A stretch of DNA of 64,000 bases from Planctomycetia bacterium (GTDB lineage: Bacteria > Planctomycetota > Planctomycetia > Pirellulales > Thermoguttaceae), in assembly GCA_030527185.1 (NCBI GenBank), contig JAUNBF010000006.1, positions 1-64,000 on the forward strand, written 5' to 3'. Every line of letters starts with the position of its first letter. The first letter of the stretch is position 1. The position numbers were made by a program, and so were the translations under genes. This document shows, piece after piece, positions 45,231 to 55,107 of the stretch. Below the pieces are notes generated by a model. It was given only the letters and a program-made list of their open reading frames with translations, searched no databases and was not told where the DNA came from.

Positions 45231-46601
45231 TTACGGAATCAGGAATACCAGGGCTGTCGCAATTCCACCTTCCGCAATGCCTGCCCGGATGGTGAAGGGG
45301 ACGGGATTCCACTTGTAAGGAGCACAACTTCCCGGTCGGTAATAGCCCAACGGGTACTGGCACTCGTTGACCGGATCCATCGCAATGAGGTACGGCAGGG
45401 CGGGAACCGTGATGATGAATTCCGCACCAGACAACAACGGTTGGAGAATCGGTCCGGCCGAATGTCCGTAACGTTCCACCGCAGGCTGCTCGAAATAAAG
45501 CGGTTTGTGGCAAAGGTTGGAGGCTGTCCAGGTGACGTGCGTCCCGGCAAACTGTCGGACGGGGAAAGATTCGTCTTCCGAAGCCAGTGGACAGTCGATC
45601 GGGAAATTGCCGTCGGGGGGGGTGATGTCGTTGGTGATTTCCCGAATCATCTTCATGTCACGCGGTTTCGGACAACTGTTGTCCAGCGTAATCTTCCGGT
45701 CGAACTGATTCCACGGGTCTTCCCTCTGCACCTCTTCACCAGCTTCCCCTTCCGAAAGGGAGGGACGGCGACCCAGGTTGCTCTCAGGAACCGGCAGACT
45801 ACTTTCCGGCAATTCCATCTCCTCGGAATGAGGAAGAATTTCGTTTCGACGCGGTGCGACTGAAGAATTATCCGCCGGACGTTCTCCCAGTTCTCCCTGG
45901 TTCCGTCCATTTCCAATCGCTCCCGGTTTCAGTGCATCCACATCGAAACTGTCTTCTTCCAATAAAGTATTTCCCAAGGGGGATTCGTCCAGACTCGGAA
46001 TATTCGGCGTTTCCACATCGTCCAACGTTCCCATTTCCGGGATTTCCATTTCGGAGAGGCCGGAAGGAGTGCCGTTTCCATTCAAACTCTGAAAATCCTC
46101 CAAAGATTCCGTCGGAATTTCCAACGCCGACGTTTCCCCTGTCGGATTCACGCCCGGCAAATTCCCATTCTGAGCAACACGCCGAACAGGTTTTCCGTTT
46201 CGGACAATCGACGTGTTGGAAGAAACCTGTTCTTCCGCGGAAACCAGTCGTACCGAATTTTCCTCGGAATATTCCGTTGGAATGGCCTGGCTGGAACGTT
46301 GCTGAATCTCACGGGCTTCCGGCGCATTGACCGGCACCCATTTCAACGCACGCCCCGAAGAAGAGGCAGTTGCCGAAGCGGACTTTCGGCTCGATTCATA
46401 AGAGACCAACTTTACCGGAGCTTCCTCCTGACGGGCCAAAGAACCCGCCGGGGAAGTCGGACTTTTCTGATAATACACCAGGCGGACCACATCCTCCGCC
46501 GTCCACGCCACGGTTCCCGATAACAGAACCAGAAGCGCAGGAAAACTAACCGTTATCTTCCGAGTTGTAATTAGGAGCTTCCTGAGTAATTTTGATGTCA
46601 T
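45231..46601 (-). CDS. Exported planctomycete-type protein of unknown function
   Basis: 456 residues from the ATG of [10 protein letters not shown], which lies inside the 3' end of guaB. A signal peptide ends near residue 38. A long low-complexity Ser/Pro/Glu region (to about 330) is followed by a compact C-terminal domain. That domain has [20 protein letters not shown], then [10 protein letters not shown] and [19 protein letters not shown], a block I associate with planctomycete exported proteins. The far C-terminus is hydrophobic. Function unknown. It overlaps guaB by 56 bases. Confidence 0.7.
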   Translation of the reverse strand: MTSKLLRKLLITTRKITVSFPALLVLLSGTVAWTAEDVVRLVYYQKSPTSPAGSLARQEEAPVKLVSYESSRKSASATASSSGRALKWVPVNAPEAREIQQRSSQAIPTEYSEENSVRLVSAEEQVSSNTSIVRNGKPVRRVAQNGNLPGVNPTGETSALEIPTESLEDFQSLNGNGTPSGLSEMEIPEMGTLDDVETPNIPSLDESPLGNTLLEEDSFDVDALKPGAIGNGRNQGELGERPADNSSVAPRRNEILPHSEEMELPESSLPVPESNLGRRPSLSEGEAGEEVQREDPWNQFDRKITLDNSCPKPRDMKMIREITNDITPPDGNFPIDCPLASEDESFPVRQFAGTHVTWTASNLCHKPLYFEQPAVERYGHSAGPILQPLLSGAEFIITVPALPYLIAMDPVNECQYPLGYYRPGSCAPYKWNPVPFTIRAGIAEGGIATALVFLIP

Positions 46602-48009
46602 GGGGATGATTCTCCCGAACACTTGCTGGGGAAATTTGAACAAATTTCGCTTCCGTGCGTAATTCTTCAATATTTCGCGTTCCACAATATCCCATACCAG
46701 CCCGAAGCCCCCCTACGAGCTGGTAAACGAATGGGCCAAGTTCGCCTCGATACGGCACCCGCCCCTCCACACCTTCCGGCACCAGTTTGTCCGGCCCGGC
46801 TTTGGACTGACGGTAACGTTCACTCGAACCCTTCACCATGGCTCCGAGCGAACCCATGCCACGGTACGATTTGAACTGACGACCCTGATAAAAAACCTTG
46901 GCTCCGGGACTCTCTTCCAATCCTGCGAGAAGTCCTCCGAGCATCACCACATGTGCCCCCGCAGCAATCGCCTTGGTAATGTCTCCCGAATAGCGAATTC
47001 CTCCATCCGCAATCACCGAAACGTTGGCTCCTTTCGCAGCCTGGGCAACATGATAAATCGCGGAAATCTGGGGAACGCCTACCCCGGAAACGACTCGTGT
47101 GGTACAAATCGAGCCAGGACCAATTCCAACCTTGATCGCGTCGGCACCCGCTTCGATGAGATCCATCACCGCTTCGCCCGTCGCGATATTTCCCACAATC
47201 ACGTCAATGTCCCAATCCTTCTTGATTCGGCGAACCGTCTCAAGCACATTTTTTGAGTGACCGTGGGCGCTGTCCAATACCAGAACATCGACTCCCGTTG
47301 CCACCAGCGCATCCACTCGTTCGTAGTCATGAACGCCCACCGCGGCTCCGACACGTAATCGTCCCTGCCGGTCTCGGCACGCATTGGGATAACTACGCTG
47401 CATATCGATGTCTTTTATCGTAATCAGTCCTGTCAATATATATTTATCGTCAACCAGCAAAAGTTTCTCCACCTTTTTTTTCATTAAAATTTTCTCAGCT
47501 TCCTCAAGCGTTATATCTCCCGTGACCGTTACAAGGTGGTTTTTTGTCATAACTTCCCCAACCGGCAAAGTCGAATCTTCCTGAAAACGAAGGTCGCGAC
47601 GGGTGATGATTCCTTCCAGATGCCCATTTTCCTGCGTGATGGGAATCCCGGAAACGCGGTAGGTGTCCATCAATTTACGGGCTTCGGCCAGTGTTGCCGA
47701 GGGAGGAAGCGTTGCCGGATTGTTGATAATTCCGTTGGCGGAGCGTTTGACTTTAATGACTTCCGAAACTTGAGCATGAATAGAAAGATTTTTGTGAATG
47801 ATTCCAATCCCCCCTTCCTGCGCCAGTGCAATTGTCATGGCACTTTCCGTAACGGTATCCATCGGAGAGCTTAAAAGTGGAATATTGAGCCGAATGCGAG
47901 GGGTTAATTGAGTGGAAACGTCCACTTCCGAGGGGACCACCTCACTGTAGCGTGGTTCCAGCAATACATCGTCAAACGTGATTCCCCGATAGCGAATTTT
48001 CGTATCCAT
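46546..48009 (-). CDS. guaB: IMP dehydrogenase
   Basis: 487 residues; start at the ATG after GAGGAGG (codons up to 48117 lack a site). Oxidises IMP to XMP with NAD, the committed step to GMP. The TIM barrel begins with [13 protein letters not shown]. Two CBS domains occupy about 95-205. The catalytic loop is [13 protein letters not shown], and the flap has the Arg-Tyr pair in SSERYRQ. The 3' end overlaps the start of the following exported protein gene. Confidence 0.97.
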   Translation of the reverse strand: MDTKIRYRGITFDDVLLEPRYSEVVPSEVDVSTQLTPRIRLNIPLLSSPMDTVTESAMTIALAQEGGIGIIHKNLSIHAQVSEVIKVKRSANGIINNPATLPPSATLAEARKLMDTYRVSGIPITQENGHLEGIITRRDLRFQEDSTLPVGEVMTKNHLVTVTGDITLEEAEKILMKKKVEKLLLVDDKYILTGLITIKDIDMQRSYPNACRDRQGRLRVGAAVGVHDYERVDALVATGVDVLVLDSAHGHSKNVLETVRRIKKDWDIDVIVGNIATGEAVMDLIEAGADAIKVGIGPGSICTTRVVSGVGVPQISAIYHVAQAAKGANVSVIADGGIRYSGDITKAIAAGAHVVMLGGLLAGLEESPGAKVFYQGRQFKSYRGMGSLGAMVKGSSERYRQSKAGPDKLVPEGVEGRVPYRGELGPFVYQLVGGLRAGMGYCGTRNIEELRTEAKFVQISPASVRENHPHDIKITQEAPNYNSEDNG

Positions 48010-48157
48010 ACCGTTTTTCCTCCTCAACTGACTAAAGAATCCAGCAAATCTGTTTTGATTTTGCAACCAGAAAATGGTCTTTCTCTCCCAAGTGGTTTCA
48101 GGGGAACCTCTTTCCATAGAGAATCCTCACACATTTTGGGTAGAATGATTCCTTTTC

Positions 48158-48185
48158 ATTATAACGCGGAACCCCATCATTGAAA
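48158..48185 (-). promoter_or_regulatory. Promoter of guaB
   Basis: TTTCAA, 16-base spacer, perfect TATAAT on the minus strand, giving a leader of about 140 bases. The rest of the 435-base gap 48010-48444 contains G-rich and T-rich stretches but no gene. Confidence 0.55.
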
Positions 48186-48444
48186 AGGAGTGGGGGAGGG
48201 ATGAATCTGGTTTTATTCAAAAAATTTTCTGCCTCCTTCCTCCCAAACATCCTATTCAACCCCTTTTTGCTGTTTTTCCTCCCCTGCCCCATCCCTGAAA
48301 AAAGAAGGGAAAATCGAAAAAAACGGTAAAAAATTTGCGGGGGGGGATGGAAAAACCTTTTTCCACCGGGTAAGATAGAAGGAGATGGATGTTGGATGAC
48401 GAGGTTTTCAACCTGTCGGGACTCAAACAAGGATATGGGATGCC

Positions 48445-48759
48445 ATGGCCAAAAAAGTAATCAATCGGAAAAAAGAACGTCCTCCTGTGGATGAGAGGGA
48501 ATGGGATGGTTCAACGGCTGCCGCTGAAGAGAAAAAACCGGCCCCGAAAAAGAAAACAACCCGAAAAAGAATGGAAAAAGCCGCTTCCAGAGAAGTTCGG
48601 CTCAAGGCGTTTTGGGCAGTCTATTCTCAAAGTTTGCAGCGTGTCAAACTTTTCGAGTATGCTCAGCGTGAAGAGGCGGACGCGTTGGCCGCGGAGTTGA
48701 CGGAAACGAAAAAAACGCCACATTTTGTCCGAATGGAAAAACAGGTCATTGACGAATAG
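48445..48759 (+). CDS. Small basic protein of unknown function
   Basis: 104 residues. The first half is Lys/Arg-rich and looks disordered, with poly-Lys clusters. The second half is a compact helical unit (EVRLKAFWAVYSQSLQRVKL, then FEYAQREEADALAAEL and KTPHFVRMEK). No signal peptide. The basic tail suggests nucleic-acid or ribosome contact, but this is a guess. It is followed 32 bases later by a lipoprotein gene on the same strand. Confidence 0.7.
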   Translation: MAKKVINRKKERPPVDEREWDGSTAAAEEKKPAPKKKTTRKRMEKAASREVRLKAFWAVYSQSLQRVKLFEYAQREEADALAAELTETKKTPHFVRMEKQVIDE

Positions 48760-48791
48760 GAATTTCTTAAAACAACGAAACGGAGGATTGC

Positions 48792-49439
48792 ATGAAAATT
48801 TTTGGGCGAGTATCGGTTTTGCTTCTGGTTGTGGCTCTTTTCGGATGTGTCGGCTGTGGTGGAAAAAAAGCGGCCAAAAAAGGAGGCGGAAGTTCCCTGG
48901 GCGAAGTCCAGTCGTTTGACAACGGACGTCTTTCCGTACCTGGCCCCAAGGGCTGGGAATTGGCTTCACGCAGTAATAAATATGTCGCCATGTTCCGAAA
49001 TACCCAAAGTGAAGGGGTCAGTCTCTATATCACCGCAGAACCTGCTCCCGGTGGAATGACGACGATGACGGCGGAAAACGCGGATGCTGTGAAAGAGACG
49101 ATCAAAGGTGACCCCGATACGTTCCAAGTTGCCCAGGTCGGCTCCTACACGTGTATCTCCGGTGCCCGACTTTCCCGTTCGGAAGATTACGACTACGACA
49201 ACCGCCTTTTGGTAACGGTACAGCAAGGGCGAAAATACGAATTTGTCCTCCGAACTTACAAAGGGAGCATGACCAATACCTACATCAACCTTTTGCAGGC
49301 CGTTGTGGAAAAGGCTCAGTTCGGGCCGGAAACGGAAGCGACTCTCCCGGATGTGGAAGAGGATGGCGGCGGATTTGGCCTGAGTGATGATTTCAATACC
49401 CCGGCACCCGCGGCGGAAACTCCGGCAGCGGAAGAATAG
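48792..49439 (+). CDS. Predicted lipoprotein of unknown function
   Basis: 215 residues, GGAGGA before the ATG. A signal peptide with a lipobox ends at LFGC or VGC (Cys19 or Cys22), so it is likely lipid-anchored. The middle domain (about 40-180) has PGPKGWELASRSNKYVAMF and resembles a small PsbP/DUF-like beta fold used in exported planctomycete proteins. The C-terminus is Ala/Glu/Pro-rich. No known function. Confidence 0.75.
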   Translation: MKIFGRVSVLLLVVALFGCVGCGGKKAAKKGGGSSLGEVQSFDNGRLSVPGPKGWELASRSNKYVAMFRNTQSEGVSLYITAEPAPGGMTTMTAENADAVKETIKGDPDTFQVAQVGSYTCISGARLSRSEDYDYDNRLLVTVQQGRKYEFVLRTYKGSMTNTYINLLQAVVEKAQFGPETEATLPDVEEDGGGFGLSDDFNTPAPAAETPAAEE

Positions 49440-49526
49440 TGTACTCCAACCAGAACCGTTGGAAGTTGAGCGTTTGTTTCCCCGTCTGGCGATAGCTTAC
49501 CGGGAACGGTCGTCATAAAGAGAACT

Positions 49527-49571
49527 GTCGATGGCATAAGTCCTTCAATTGGGAGGAATCATGCCATCGAC
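49527..49571. repeat. Perfect inverted repeat between converging genes
   Basis: GTCGATGGCAT / ATGCCATCGAC, 11 bp perfect, 23-base loop with an inner TCCT/AGGA pairing. There is no T run, so it is not a standard terminator. Confidence 0.6.
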
Positions 49572-49679
49572 ACATTCATAAGTAGAAGCGAGTGAAAACG
49601 CAACCTCACCGACAGAAAAATCATCTACGTCGTCAAGGCAAAATCTTTCGCAAAGCCGCTTTTTCCTCCATTCACCCAT

Positions 49680-50003
49680 TTAATCGTAGGCAAACAATTC
49701 TTTTTTCATCCATTCGCTGTAATCTTCGTTCAGCGAAAGTTTTTCCGTGAGAACGATTTCTGGCACTTCATAGGGATGCGTGGATTTAATCCAGGTGAGA
49801 ACATCGTTTTGCAAGGTTTTCTGCGTTTTCAGGGAGATTTTCCATTCGGTCGATTTTTCGATTTTCCCCTGCCAAAGATAAATGCTGGTCATTGGGCCGA
49901 GGCATTGTCCACAAACAATGAGGTGTTTTTCCAGAAGTTCCTGGATGATTTTTTCGCCTTCCTCTTTTTGAGGGATGGTAAATGTGATTTCGATAAAGAT
50001 CAT
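49680..50003 (-). CDS. cutA: CutA1 divalent-cation tolerance-like protein
   Basis: 107 residues, the normal length of the trimeric ferredoxin-like CutA1 family. ITFTIPQKEEGEKI, the LWQGKIEKSTEW strand and the signature STHPYEVPEIV are present. Reported links are to copper tolerance, but the exact role in bacteria is unsettled. Divergent from the DUF3467 gene. Confidence 0.92.
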   Translation of the reverse strand: MIFIEITFTIPQKEEGEKIIQELLEKHLIVCGQCLGPMTSIYLWQGKIEKSTEWKISLKTQKTLQNDVLTWIKSTHPYEVPEIVLTEKLSLNEDYSEWMKKELFAYD

Positions 50004-50041
50004 ATTTTTGCCTCTTTTTTTGAAAAAGTTCCAAATTGCTA

Positions 50042-50070
50042 TCGACTTATATCGGAAAATTCTCTATAAT
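50042..50070 (+). promoter_or_regulatory. Promoter of the DUF3467 gene
   Basis: TCGACT, 17-base spacer, perfect TATAAT, about 70 bases upstream of the start codon. Confidence 0.6.
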
Positions 50071-50142
50071 TCCTTTGGCAGGAAGAAAAAAAGAACGATG
50101 TATTCTCACGAATGGCATTATTTTAATAGAAAGGAAGAAATT

Positions 50143-50490
50143 ATGTCGAACGAAGAAGTAAGAACCGAAGAAGCCCAGCAACAGCGAGTCGTTCAGGTTA
50201 ATGATGAAAAAGCGATCTGCTCGTATGCGAATTTTTGTCGGGTTTCCGGGGCACCGGAAGAAATGATTATCGATTTTGGTCTGAATCCTCAGCCAGTCGG
50301 AATTCCCACGTCGCCCATCAACATTTCCCAGCGAATTGTCATGAATTACTACACCGCCAAACGAATGCTCCATGCGTTGCAGTTGACATTGCAGCGTCAC
50401 GAAGCGACGTTCGGCGTGATTGAGGTGGACCTCCAGCGTCGCGTTCGTCCGGCGGTCGTCCAGCAGCAAAATCCCGCTCATCCTGAATAA
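50143..50490 (+). CDS. DUF3467-family protein
   Basis: 115 residues from the ATG after AAGGAAG; an in-frame extension upstream crosses the promoter. The family core is present: YANFCRVSGAPEEMIIDFGL, then ISQRIVMNYYTAKRMLHALQ. No signal peptide. The family is widespread in planctomycetes and some other phyla, without an assigned function. Single gene with its own promoter and terminator. Confidence 0.85.
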   Translation: MSNEEVRTEEAQQQRVVQVNDEKAICSYANFCRVSGAPEEMIIDFGLNPQPVGIPTSPINISQRIVMNYYTAKRMLHALQLTLQRHEATFGVIEVDLQRRVRPAVVQQQNPAHPE

Positions 50491-50550
50491 GGTTTTGCCA
50501 AAATTCTATTTTCGCATTTCTGATTGAGTTGTTTCAATAAGAATGTCCCG

Positions 50551-50583
50551 AAAGAGATGTGGTTTTTCCGCGTCTCTTTTTTT
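50551..50583 (+). terminator. Terminator of the DUF3467 gene
   Basis: 12-bp stem AAAGAGATGTGG / CCGCGTCTCTTT with a T5 loop and a long T run. It also lies at the 3' end of the converging glycosidase gene. Confidence 0.85.
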
Positions 50584-50599
50584 ATGGTTGAGTTTTTCT

Positions 50600-52039
50600 T
50601 TACTTCTCTTGAATCAATCGGTTACGATCGGCAATGATTGCGGGAGCATCATAAACAGGAACGTTTTTCAGAACCATTTTTCCTTCTTGTATTTCTTTGC
50701 ATTCTGCTGGAATTTCGTAAATTCTTCCCGTTATCAAATCTGCCCAGACAGGATCGGAAAAAAGCCCCTTCTCCACTGTAATCGTTCCTTTATGGGTCTC
50801 GTTGGAGTCGCCGGGAATCTGGTTTCCATCCCAGAAAACCAACACATCCTCTCCTTTTTTCTCATCTCGTGCGGCGTACCACGTTATCGGAACTTCGCAG
50901 ACAATTTCACATCGATAATCCTTCTGCCGTTCCAGCGTTCCATCCCAAACAGCCACAACATTCTGAACACTGTAATACGCCATTTTGACTTTGGCCAGAT
51001 TCCGCTTATCGTTGATTTTCAGCAATCCTTTCCGATTGATTTCCCGTCCTTTATGGTCAAAATCGCAAATGGTAAAGACAGCCGAAAGAACATCGTGTCC
51101 CCAATCGCCCAACATTCGTCGCGTATTCCATTTGGCCTGCGTCAACTCCGACCAGGGATGATTCGACAACGCAAACCGGTGTGCCATCTCGGATGGACAG
51201 CCATTCTCTCCCTGCCAGAGTTTCCACTGCGGCACATAACGATTCATCACCTCTCGCATGGCCTCCACGTTCTTGTAAGAAGAGTCAGGATTTTTCGCAT
51301 AGCCATGATAAATCATCCACTCAAACAACCCTTCTTTCTTTTCTTGCGTCAGGACTTTCAGACATTTTTCCAAAAATTCCGGGGAATTCCGGGCCAGTGA
51401 AAGTGCGCCAATACGCGAGTCGGGAATGATCCGTCGAATGATTTCCGCCGTCCGAATGTTAAAATGAACGATTTCCTCCGGTGTTTTTTTCTTACCAATA
51501 TCCGGCTCATTCCACATCATCCAGATTTTCACGCGATCTCGATAATGTTTTGCCAAAGTCTCCACCCAGACCTCCCATGCCGCCAGACCTTCTTCCGAAA
51601 CGGGGAAACCGGCACCCAAATCCCAATCGCCGCCACCGGGATAAATGGGGTTTCCGTAACTCGTCTCCAACATCGGCTCCAAACCACGCGCAAGAGCATC
51701 GTCCACCACCGCATCCAGCCACGTAAAATCAAACTTTCCCCGCTCCTGTTCCGTTTTTGCCCAACCGGCCTGCAAGCGGATTTTTTTAATTCCCAGAGGA
51801 GCCACATACTCCTTGTAAGTATCCCAATAGATATAATCCCGACAAAGCGTTTCACATCCCAGCGTCCACATCTGCTCGCCAGGAATCTCCGTGACGCCGC
51901 GGGGCTGAATCGTTCCCAGGCATTTCCACTCAATAGCCAGCGTCGTCTGAACCCGACTATCCGTCCTGTCCAGCATCTGTCCCCATCCACAAGCTACCCA
52001 TCCCCAAACCAACAACCCACCAACCACTCTTTTCCACAT
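50600..52039 (-). CDS. Exported GH39-like clan A glycoside hydrolase
   Basis: 479 residues; start after AAGGAG. A signal peptide ends near residue 21. TIM-barrel glycosidase with acid/base Glu in WMMWNEPDI and a nucleophile candidate in WQGENGCPS. The GH39/xylosidase-like strand IKKIRLQAGWAKTEQERGKF lies near the front. A C-terminal beta domain follows. A beta-xylosidase or arabinosidase role would fit the GH127 neighbour upstream, but the family should be confirmed by profile search. It has its own promoter. Confidence 0.75.
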   Translation of the reverse strand: MWKRVVGGLLVWGWVACGWGQMLDRTDSRVQTTLAIEWKCLGTIQPRGVTEIPGEQMWTLGCETLCRDYIYWDTYKEYVAPLGIKKIRLQAGWAKTEQERGKFDFTWLDAVVDDALARGLEPMLETSYGNPIYPGGGDWDLGAGFPVSEEGLAAWEVWVETLAKHYRDRVKIWMMWNEPDIGKKKTPEEIVHFNIRTAEIIRRIIPDSRIGALSLARNSPEFLEKCLKVLTQEKKEGLFEWMIYHGYAKNPDSSYKNVEAMREVMNRYVPQWKLWQGENGCPSEMAHRFALSNHPWSELTQAKWNTRRMLGDWGHDVLSAVFTICDFDHKGREINRKGLLKINDKRNLAKVKMAYYSVQNVVAVWDGTLERQKDYRCEIVCEVPITWYAARDEKKGEDVLVFWDGNQIPGDSNETHKGTITVEKGLFSDPVWADLITGRIYEIPAECKEIQEGKMVLKNVPVYDAPAIIADRNRLIQEK

Positions 52040-52083
52040 TTTTTTCTCCTTTTCCTCAAGAATCACTGTTGGAATCTTTCTTC

Positions 52084-52112
52084 AGTATAATTCTCAGGAA
52101 AGAAAATTGCAA
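52084..52112 (-). promoter_or_regulatory. Promoter of the GH39-like gene
   Basis: TTGCAA, 17-base spacer, TATACT on the minus strand, about 45 bases upstream of the start codon. Confidence 0.6.
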
Positions 52113-52176
52113 TGGCCTAATGCTTTGTGAAACTTATAAATATGGGCAAACTTTCCGAACGAACAGGAACCATCGA

Positions 52177-52210
52177 ATCCCGCTTCTGCCGATTTTGACA
52201 GAAGTGGGAT
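52177..52210 (-). terminator. Hairpin after the GH127 gene
   Basis: ATCCCGCTTCTG / CAGAAGTGGGAT, 12 pairs including one G-T, 19 bases after the GH127 stop. The minus-strand T run is poor. Confidence 0.5.
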
Positions 52211-52228
52211 TTTGGGTGGAGGGTTTCT

Positions 52229-54103
52229 TTAGCGAATGAGAAGCTCATCGTCCGTGAGACGAATCGGTGCGGTATTTTCCGGATCGCCGACGCGAAGGTA
52301 AATTTCACGCCCACTCGGATCGGGGAATTCTGTTAAGATAACGTCCATGGCAACGGCGTCGGAATCGGAGGAAGGTTTGACTTGGGCAGTCACTTTCTGA
52401 CCATCGGGACGAATGGCCGTGTACGATTCGACATTTCCCAAAGAGGCAGGGTCGAGAATCCAATCGCGAACGTTGGGGAACTTCTGGAACAACTCCGCGT
52501 TTTCCGCCACTCCAACACAAAAAACAACAGGGCCACGCATCAGGGCAACGCGATCTTTCTGAGTCTCACGGCCGCGCAAAAAACGCCATTCCATCGGCAT
52601 GGAAAGCTGAATCGTGTCGCCATTTTTCCAGGTACGCCGATATTCGCGGAAACCTTTTTCCTGGCTGGCGGGCAGAATTTCCTCGACAGGTTCACCGGGA
52701 AGTTGGACGGTCATTTTTTCACACCAACCCGGAGTGCGAAAACGGATCGCAAACTCGGTCGGCTTCTCCATTTGAAGCGTGATTTGCACTTTTCCATCAC
52801 TGGGATAGCGGGTTTCCTGTTTCAGGGTGACATTTTGGCCGTTGATCTGGAACGTCTTCTCGGAAGGGGTGTACAGCAGAACCGCCACGCCTCCGTCGGG
52901 TGTCTGGTAATAGACTTTTTGCGGCAACTCGGCCATAGCACGACGAAAATTCCCACAGCAGCAGAAATAGTCTCGCGAATCGTATGGACGTTCACCCGAA
53001 AAGGGCGTAAAGTAGCGAATTTTCCGGCCATCGGGCGATTGCGCGGCAAACAGTGCGTTATAAATCGTCCGTTCCATCACGTCGCCGTAACGCATGTCCC
53101 CGGAGAGACGCAGAACACTGTCAAGCCAACGGAGCAAATAAGCGGTGACGCACGATTCCCCGATCATTCCGGCTCCATTTTGGTTGTAGGTAAAATGTTC
53201 TCCTTCCGAACAGGAACCGGTCGCCAGGAGTGCCCCTTTTCCCTTTCGGAACAGTTCGTTTTGCATGAAATCACTCATTTCCAACAACTTACGCTCACCC
53301 GTCAAACGATAGAGTTCGGTTTGTGCATAAATTCGAGCCAGCATGACGTAAACATGTGCCGGGCGTTCGGTAAACGTCTGTTTCCAGGAATCAAGCGACT
53401 CGCATCGAATTTCGGCGTAACTGTTGCCATGTTTGACGTTGGCGGCAAAGTCGAGATACTTTTTTTCGCCTGTCACGCGGTAGAGTTCCAGAAATCCTTC
53501 CGGTAATCCCGCGGTACAAATTTTGTTGGCTTCGTAAAAACCATTTTCTTCGGTGGGAAATGTTTTCATGATGTAGTCCGCCATGATTTTCGCGTTTTCA
53601 AGAGACTGTAAGTCTCCGAAACATCGGTAGTTGCGAACGAATGCCAGATTGATGTATTCGTGTTCATGGAGCGTCCAGTTGATGTATTCCTGCAAATTTC
53701 CCGGCTCGACTTTCCAGAAACCGACGTAACCATCCGGGTCGCGGGACTTCACGAGTGTGTCGGCAATGTAGTTGGTTCGCTCTAGAACTTTCGGATCGTT
53801 GGTGTAGCGGGCGAAGAGACTTCCCGCGTCGAGAACTTTTCCAATGCCATAGTAGACGTAATGTTCGTTGCCACGTTCCCGACGGTTCCGAAAGTGGTTC
53901 AGCCAGTCGCGGTCGAGGTCGATTGCCATGAAATTTTGGTAGATACAATCGTGGACGCGGTGTCCGATTTCTCCGCCCAACTCCTTTTCACACAAGGAAA
54001 CGGGAATCAGGGCATCCTTTACCACCGGCTCCACAACATCGTGTGCGGCCAACAGTCCTGTCGTCAACAGGCTCAAGAGGATGGTTGAGATGAATTGGTA
54101 CAT
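52229..54103 (-). CDS. Exported GH127 beta-L-arabinofuranosidase-like enzyme
   Basis: 624 residues with a signal peptide (about 1-20); AAGGAG lies upstream. An alpha/alpha barrel followed by beta domains. The GH127 (former DUF1680) cysteine nucleophile region is clear as DYFCCCGNFRRAMAELP. The upstream acidic motif region with GGAGMIGESC-like sequence (NGAGMIGESC) is also present. Such enzymes release beta-linked L-arabinofuranose from plant glycoproteins and glycans. It is the last gene of the operon from 58876, 25 bases after the DUF1559 gene. Confidence 0.88.
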   Translation of the reverse strand: MYQFISTILLSLLTTGLLAAHDVVEPVVKDALIPVSLCEKELGGEIGHRVHDCIYQNFMAIDLDRDWLNHFRNRRERGNEHYVYYGIGKVLDAGSLFARYTNDPKVLERTNYIADTLVKSRDPDGYVGFWKVEPGNLQEYINWTLHEHEYINLAFVRNYRCFGDLQSLENAKIMADYIMKTFPTEENGFYEANKICTAGLPEGFLELYRVTGEKKYLDFAANVKHGNSYAEIRCESLDSWKQTFTERPAHVYVMLARIYAQTELYRLTGERKLLEMSDFMQNELFRKGKGALLATGSCSEGEHFTYNQNGAGMIGESCVTAYLLRWLDSVLRLSGDMRYGDVMERTIYNALFAAQSPDGRKIRYFTPFSGERPYDSRDYFCCCGNFRRAMAELPQKVYYQTPDGGVAVLLYTPSEKTFQINGQNVTLKQETRYPSDGKVQITLQMEKPTEFAIRFRTPGWCEKMTVQLPGEPVEEILPASQEKGFREYRRTWKNGDTIQLSMPMEWRFLRGRETQKDRVALMRGPVVFCVGVAENAELFQKFPNVRDWILDPASLGNVESYTAIRPDGQKVTAQVKPSSDSDAVAMDVILTEFPDPSGREIYLRVGDPENTAPIRLTDDELLIR

Positions 54104-54128
54104 ACGGTAACTCCTTGTTTTCTAAAGA

Positions 54129-55076
54129 CTAATCATTTTCCTGAAGGATTTCCGAACCGTGGATACTTCCCCAGCCACGCCAGGTTTCGATGGCAATGCT
54201 GTTGGAGACAAAACGGACGGAACCATCGCCGAAAGCCGCGTTGACACCACCGGTATGATGGCTGCGGGCAGAAACGATCACCTGACCGGTATTGGTCTGG
54301 CAGGGACCGGGATAATCGGCAGGCGAATCAATACAGTTGTTGGTATCGACACCCGCGTTCGGACCGTAAACCGTCATGAATTGGGCACATCCGCAATCGT
54401 CATTGAGAATGTCTCCGCGAACATCATTCTGCTCATCGTTGGCGGCCTGAATGACTTCGGAGAGAAAGAGGGTGTTGGAAAGCCCATCTCGAATTTCGGA
54501 CGGACGGCGTTGCAGATTGTTCCCCCAGGCCGCGGCATAGTAAGTGTTCCCTTCGTAGGGACGCATTTCGTGGTCGCCGTAACCGTAACAGAGGACGTAA
54601 TTGCCACGAGAACGTTGGGGCGTGGTGGAACCGACCGTCCAATAGCCTTTCCGATCGTTGGGACAAAAATAGATCGGCACCTGCACTTCCAGAGAGTCTC
54701 CGAAACAATCGGCCGTCTCCAAATCCCACATCCCGGCCAGAGCGGCTTGTTCCATGTACGACCAGAGCTGCGGGACAAAGGTGGCTCGAACGCTGGAGGC
54801 ACGATTTCCGTAAGTCCATACGGGATAACGGGATGGGTCTCGCTGGCAGTAGGTTCCCGCGTTACTTCCGTGGATCGTTCCATAGGGATAGGCACGGAAC
54901 GCTACTTCGTGATTGTGGATTGCCAAAATCCACTGGCGGAGGTGGTTGGAACACTGCATTCGCCGAGCCGCCTCGCGTGCCTGTTGGACGGCAGGGAGCA
55001 GCAGCCCCACCAACATGCCGATGATGGCAATGACGACTAACAGTTCCACCAACGTAAATGCTCGATGGTTTTTCAT
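54129..55076 (-). CDS. DUF1559 pseudopilin-like protein
   Basis: 315 residues. The N-terminus is a type IV pilin-like cleavage site and helix (AFTLVELLVVIAIIGMLVGL), followed by QQAREAARRMQCSNHLRQ. The C-terminus carries the DUF1559 H-x9-DG sequence HHTGGVNAAFGDGSVRF. The family is greatly expanded in planctomycetes and probably assembles at the envelope. It lies in an operon between a small lipoprotein and the GH127 gene. Confidence 0.95.
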   Translation of the reverse strand: MKNHRAFTLVELLVVIAIIGMLVGLLLPAVQQAREAARRMQCSNHLRQWILAIHNHEVAFRAYPYGTIHGSNAGTYCQRDPSRYPVWTYGNRASSVRATFVPQLWSYMEQAALAGMWDLETADCFGDSLEVQVPIYFCPNDRKGYWTVGSTTPQRSRGNYVLCYGYGDHEMRPYEGNTYYAAAWGNNLQRRPSEIRDGLSNTLFLSEVIQAANDEQNDVRGDILNDDCGCAQFMTVYGPNAGVDTNNCIDSPADYPGPCQTNTGQVIVSARSHHTGGVNAAFGDGSVRFVSNSIAIETWRGWGSIHGSEILQEND

Positions 55077-55107
55077 ACAAAATTTTCCTGTAAAATAAGG
55101 TCTGGAA

